From: Bryobacterales bacterium
Lineage (GTDB): Bacteria > Acidobacteriota > Terriglobia > Bryobacterales > Bryobacteraceae
Direction of reading: 5' to 3'
Length of the DNA stretch: 6,159 nucleotides
Assembly: GCA_009697495.1 (NCBI GenBank)
Contig: SHUN01000202.1
Span: forward strand, 1-6,159
The notes under the pieces are model-generated. The model had not been told where the DNA came from. It did no database searches and saw nothing but the letters and a program-made list of their open reading frames with translations. This document shows positions 3,753 to 6,159 of this stretch, piece by piece. Position 1 is the stretch's first letter. Every line of letters begins with the position of its first letter. The position numbers were made by a program, and so were the translations under genes.

Positions 3753-4550
3753 CTACGGTTTGGCGGTAAGAAGACCGCGGGCGCCGAGCCATTCGTGGAA
3801 GCGGATGACCCACTCCTTGACGGGCCCTTTCATGTCGTCGCGGAGTCCGAATCCATGGCCGACCCCGCTATAGACGTGCAGTTCGGCGGAGACGCCGGCT
3901 TTCTTGAGCGCGAGATAGAGTTCGGGCAGGCCCTGAGAAATGTTTTGGCGGTCATTTTCTCCGCAGACGAGGAAGGCGGGGGATGTGTCTTTGGTGAGGT
4001 TCAGGTTTTTGGGAATGGCCGGGTAGATGAGGGCCTGGAAGGCGGGTTTGGCGGGACTGACGGCGGCGAGAGCGGCCAGGTCGCCACCGGCGGAGAAGCC
4101 CATGATGCCGACTCGGGCCGCGTCGACTTTCCATTCCACGGCGCGGGCGCGGACGACTTCGAGTGCTTTGAGCGCGTCGCTGAGTGCTTCGCCTTCGATA
4201 GTGTATTTCGAATCCTTTTCGCGGGCGAGACGGTATTTGAGGACGAACGCGGCGACGCCGTGATCGCTGAGCCAGCGGGCGATGTTGTGGCCTTCGTGGT
4301 CTGTCCAGAGTTCGCGATGGCCGCCGCCGGGGGCGATGATGACGGCGGCTCCGGTGGGGCCTGCCGGGAGGTAGGGGGTTATCGACGGCCGGTGGACATT
4401 GGAGACGACGCGTTCGTTGCGCGGCGGGGCGAGGCGGGTGACTTCGGCGGGGGCTCCGGCGTTTTGATCGGGGACGAGCAGGACTTCGTGGCCGGGTGTT
4501 ACGGCGAGTAGCAAAACGCCGGTGAGGGGGAGCAGGAGTATACGATTCAT
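3753..4550 (-). CDS. Secreted alpha/beta hydrolase, acetyl-xylan-esterase-like
   Basis: The product is 265 residues. A signal peptide (MNRILLLPLTGVLLLAVTPG) is followed by a hydrolase fold. VIIAPGGGHRELWTDHEG (70-87) carries the PGGG oxyanion-hole loop. GVAAFVLKYRL (98-108) is the strand typical of the BD-FAE/acetyl-esterase group. The nucleophile elbow is GFSAGG with S153, the likely acid is D200 (CGEND), and the likely base is H232 (GVGHGFGL). All three triad members are therefore present and the length is normal. Proteins of this group remove acetyl or other acyl groups from plant polysaccharides outside the cytoplasm. The ATG at 4550-4548 gives a proper signal peptide, though no strong ribosome binding site precedes it. 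It is divergent from the metzincin gene, with about 210 bp between. The general class is secure; the substrate is inferred. Confidence 0.88.
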   Translation of the reverse strand: MNRILLLPLTGVLLLAVTPGHEVLLVPDQNAGAPAEVTRLAPPRNERVVSNVHRPSITPYLPAGPTGAAVIIAPGGGHRELWTDHEGHNIARWLSDHGVAAFVLKYRLAREKDSKYTIEGEALSDALKALEVVRARAVEWKVDAARVGIMGFSAGGDLAALAAVSPAKPAFQALIYPAIPKNLNLTKDTSPAFLVCGENDRQNISQGLPELYLALKKAGVSAELHVYSGVGHGFGLRDDMKGPVKEWVIRFHEWLGARGLLTAKP

Positions 4551-4708
4551 TTGCTTGAGTTTTCTGGCGGTATCGTATCATTCTTCGGCGCTTGGCGGGT
4601 CCTTTGTTTTGTGCGGAGGCGGGATTTTTCCGGCGGTTCCCGATTTTCCTGGGTTGGCGGCTGAGTACTTTTCTAAGTAATTTTTCGGCTGGACAGAATT
4701 CTTGGCGA

Positions 4709-4730
4709 GCGTATCCTGAATCTGATACGC
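4709..4730. promoter_or_regulatory. Perfect 7-bp inverted repeat upstream of the metzincin-like gene
   Basis: GCGTATC (4709-4715) and GATACGC (4724-4730) flank the 8-bp spacer CTGAATCT. The site ends 30 bp before the ATG at 4761, a usual operator position, and could overlap a weak promoter (TTGGCG at 4702-4707 with GATACG at 4724-4729, spacer 16). Two further GTATC half-sites in tandem lie at 4570-4579, near the divergent esterase start. A shared regulator is possible but not shown. Confidence 0.35.
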
Positions 4731-4760
4731 AACTTCGAATACGGGAAGGAAAACTTGAAA

Positions 4761-5579
4761 ATGTCGAAATCAAAAATGCGTGGCTTGGCGATGTTGTTTG
4801 GGGGTGTCGTGGTTTGCGGCGGGTTGGCGACGGCGGTCTTTGGCACTCACTCCTGGGGGACTTACCATTGGGCGCGGAAGGCGAATCCGTTTACGCTTAA
4901 ACTTGGGGATAACTTGAGTTCGACTTGGAAAGGGCATTTGGCCCTTGCGAGTTCCGATTGGACTGCTTCGTCCGTATTGGATACCGTCGTCGTGGCGGGC
5001 GCGACGAGTTCCAGAAAATGCAGCCCCGTCTCCGGGCGGATCGAAGTGTGCAACTCGACCTATGGCGGGACCGGTTGGCTGGGCATTGCCCAGATTTGGA
5101 TAAGCGGCAGCCACATCACGCAGGCCGTCGCGAAAATGAACGATACCTATTTCAACACCGCGAGGTACAACACTCCCGCGTGGCGGCAGATGGTGATGTG
5201 TCAGGAAGTCGCCCACAATTTCGGCCTTGGCCACCAGGATGAAAATTTCAGTAACCCGAATCTTGGAACCTGCATGGACTACACGAATGACCCTTCTACG
5301 AACCAGCGTCCGAATCAGCACGATTACGACCAGTTGGTGACGATTTACGGTAGCCATCTGGATCCGACGACGACGATCAGTTCATCCACAGCAAGCGCCG
5401 CGCATCCGCCGGCCATGCAAAACATGGACTTCAACTCGAAAGCCACGTGGGGCAAAGTCGTCGCCCAGAGCAAGAACGGCTTGGGCGAAGTTTACGAGCA
5501 GGATTTTGGCGGCGGCCATCGCGTGATCACGCACGTCTTCTGGGCACCCGGAGAACAGCGCGGCAACCCGAACGATTAG
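4761..5579 (+). CDS. Secreted metzincin-like protein with QExxHxxGxxH motif
   Basis: The product is 272 residues from ATG at 4761; a TTG two codons earlier (4755) is also possible. A purine-rich GGAAGGA lies at 4744-4750, ten bases from the ATG and four from the TTG. The N-terminus (basic, then LAMLFGGVVVCGGLATAVFG) is a signal peptide or anchor. In ATG numbering the zinc-site region is CQEVAHNFGLGHQDE (147-161), followed by CMDYT, a metzincin-type Met-turn with Met at 172. The layout is that of secreted HExxHxxGxxH proteases, but the first ligand position is Gln148; Glu149, His152 and His158 are kept. Cys147 and Cys171 flank the site and may form a disulfide, as may Cys87 and Cys97. After about residue 200 comes a Ser/Thr-rich linker and a short C-terminal domain. 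It may be a protease with altered metal binding or a binding protein of the fold. The methyltransferase starts 19 bp after the stop. Confidence 0.78.
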   Translation: MSKSKMRGLAMLFGGVVVCGGLATAVFGTHSWGTYHWARKANPFTLKLGDNLSSTWKGHLALASSDWTASSVLDTVVVAGATSSRKCSPVSGRIEVCNSTYGGTGWLGIAQIWISGSHITQAVAKMNDTYFNTARYNTPAWRQMVMCQEVAHNFGLGHQDENFSNPNLGTCMDYTNDPSTNQRPNQHDYDQLVTIYGSHLDPTTTISSSTASAAHPPAMQNMDFNSKATWGKVVAQSKNGLGEVYEQDFGGGHRVITHVFWAPGEQRGNPND

Positions 5580-5598
5580 CACGTCGTACCCTGAACAG

Positions 5599-6159
5599 GT
5601 GAGCAGTTACCGCGAGGATCTCGCCTTTATCAACGACGACGGCTTTTCCGATTTCACGGACGGGACGTTGCCGGGCGTGCTGGGTCTGCTGCGCCGCGCG
5701 GGCGTGCGGAACGGCCTCGTCGTCGATTTGGGTTGCGGTAGCGGGCGTTGGGCGGCGGCGTTGGGCGGTGCCGGGTATGACGTATTGGGAGTCGATCTGT
5801 CGTCGGCGATGATTCGGCTCGCCCGGAAGCGGGCACCGCTGGCGCATTTTGAAACAGGATCGTTACTGAACGCGAAGCTGCCCGCTTGCGACGCGGTGAC
5901 GGCAATTGGCGAGGTCGTCAATTACCAGTTCGATCCGAAACACTCGAGGGCGGCGCTGACGCGGCTCTTCCGGCGGATTCACGCGGCGTTGCGGCCGGGC
6001 GGGCTGTTTGTATTTGACGTAGCCGGTCCAGACCGCGTGCCGGCGGTAGTGCCGGCGTCGTATTGGAAAGAGGGCGAGGGCTGGGCCATCCACGTCGAGG
6101 TGGACGGGAATGCCCGTAGCGGTTGGATGACGCGGAACATTGTCTGTTTTAGGCAGGAC
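5599..6159 (+). CDS. Class I SAM-dependent methyltransferase, 5' part (runs off the right edge)
   Basis: 187 codons from GTG at 5599 are open to the end of the window. Motif I VVDLGCGSGRW (41-51) is the SAM-binding glycine loop. GVDLSSAMIRLARKRAP (64-80) contains the acidic residue D66 that binds the ribose. CDAVTAIGEVVNY (97-109) is the post-motif region, and LRPGGLFVFDV (131-141) is the strand before the active site. The N-terminus SSYREDLAFIND is typical of a group of small stand-alone methyltransferases. The start follows the metzincin stop by 19 bp on the same strand, so co-transcription is likely; no clear ribosome binding site precedes the GTG, and the frame is open a little further upstream. 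Fold and cofactor are secure; the methyl acceptor cannot be told from sequence. Confidence 0.88.
   Translation, partial: MSSYREDLAFINDDGFSDFTDGTLPGVLGLLRRAGVRNGLVVDLGCGSGRWAAALGGAGYDVLGVDLSSAMIRLARKRAPLAHFETGSLLNAKLPACDAVTAIGEVVNYQFDPKHSRAALTRLFRRIHAALRPGGLFVFDVAGPDRVPAVVPASYWKEGEGWAIHVEVDGNARSGWMTRNIVCFRQD

Noticed and set aside
3564..4511. Plus-strand frame of 315 codons opposite the esterase
   Set aside because: Gly/Asp/Glu-rich shadow with no family signature; the minus strand has a complete catalytic triad and signal peptide.
3952..4773. Minus-strand Arg/Pro-rich frame of 273 codons overlapping the esterase
   Set aside because: Composition (Arg, Pro, Ser runs) is typical of an out-of-frame reading of high-GC DNA, and it overlaps the start of the metzincin gene.

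Overview
The window looks like part of an Acidobacteria chromosome, perhaps a Solibacter/Bryobacter-type genome. The grounds are high GC, many short secreted proteins with carboxypeptidase-regulatory-like domains next to TlpA-type thioredoxins, and orphan toxin-antitoxin pieces between them. This lineage is inferred from protein style only; there is no rRNA or marker gene here.

Layout. The left end (1-760) is accessory in character. It holds the first 44 codons of a HigB-type RNase toxin running off the left edge on the minus strand, with a perfect inverted repeat in its upstream region. Next come a possible 30-residue single-helix membrane peptide on the minus strand, and a plus-strand ribbon-helix-helix-like antitoxin (449-673) whose GTG start lies inside a palindrome. 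No toxin gene follows it. Directly after its stop is a long hairpin built from 10-bp units.

Positions 891-2955 hold a compact minus-strand cluster of five genes, read from high to low coordinates: a LysW-like acidic zinc-ribbon protein; a secreted beta-sandwich (carboxypeptidase-regulatory-like) protein; a second secreted protein of the same kind; a thioredoxin-fold redoxin with one N-terminal CP motif and a C-terminal GCAIK motif; and a TlpA/ResA-like thioredoxin with a CVPC active site. Genes overlap or lie within 26 bp of each other, so they are probably co-transcribed. Four products appear to be exported, which suggests an envelope redox or surface module. The zinc-ribbon gene and the next gene probably overlap out of frame in a GAN-repeat tract, so the same DNA reads as a poly-acidic tail in one frame and a basic signal-peptide n-region in the other. 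This cluster is the best candidate for an undescribed system.

Upstream of the cluster on the same strand is a 123-residue protein of unknown function (3071-3442) with its own near-leaderless promoter. A 310-bp stretch without a convincing gene follows. Next is a secreted alpha/beta-hydrolase esterase (minus, 3753-4550). Across a 210-bp divergent intergenic region lies a secreted metzincin-like protein (plus) whose zinc motif reads QEVAHNFGLGH, with Gln where the first His ligand should be. Nineteen bases further on starts a class I SAM-dependent methyltransferase that runs off the right edge. No rRNA, tRNA, CRISPR array, insertion sequence or transposase was seen.
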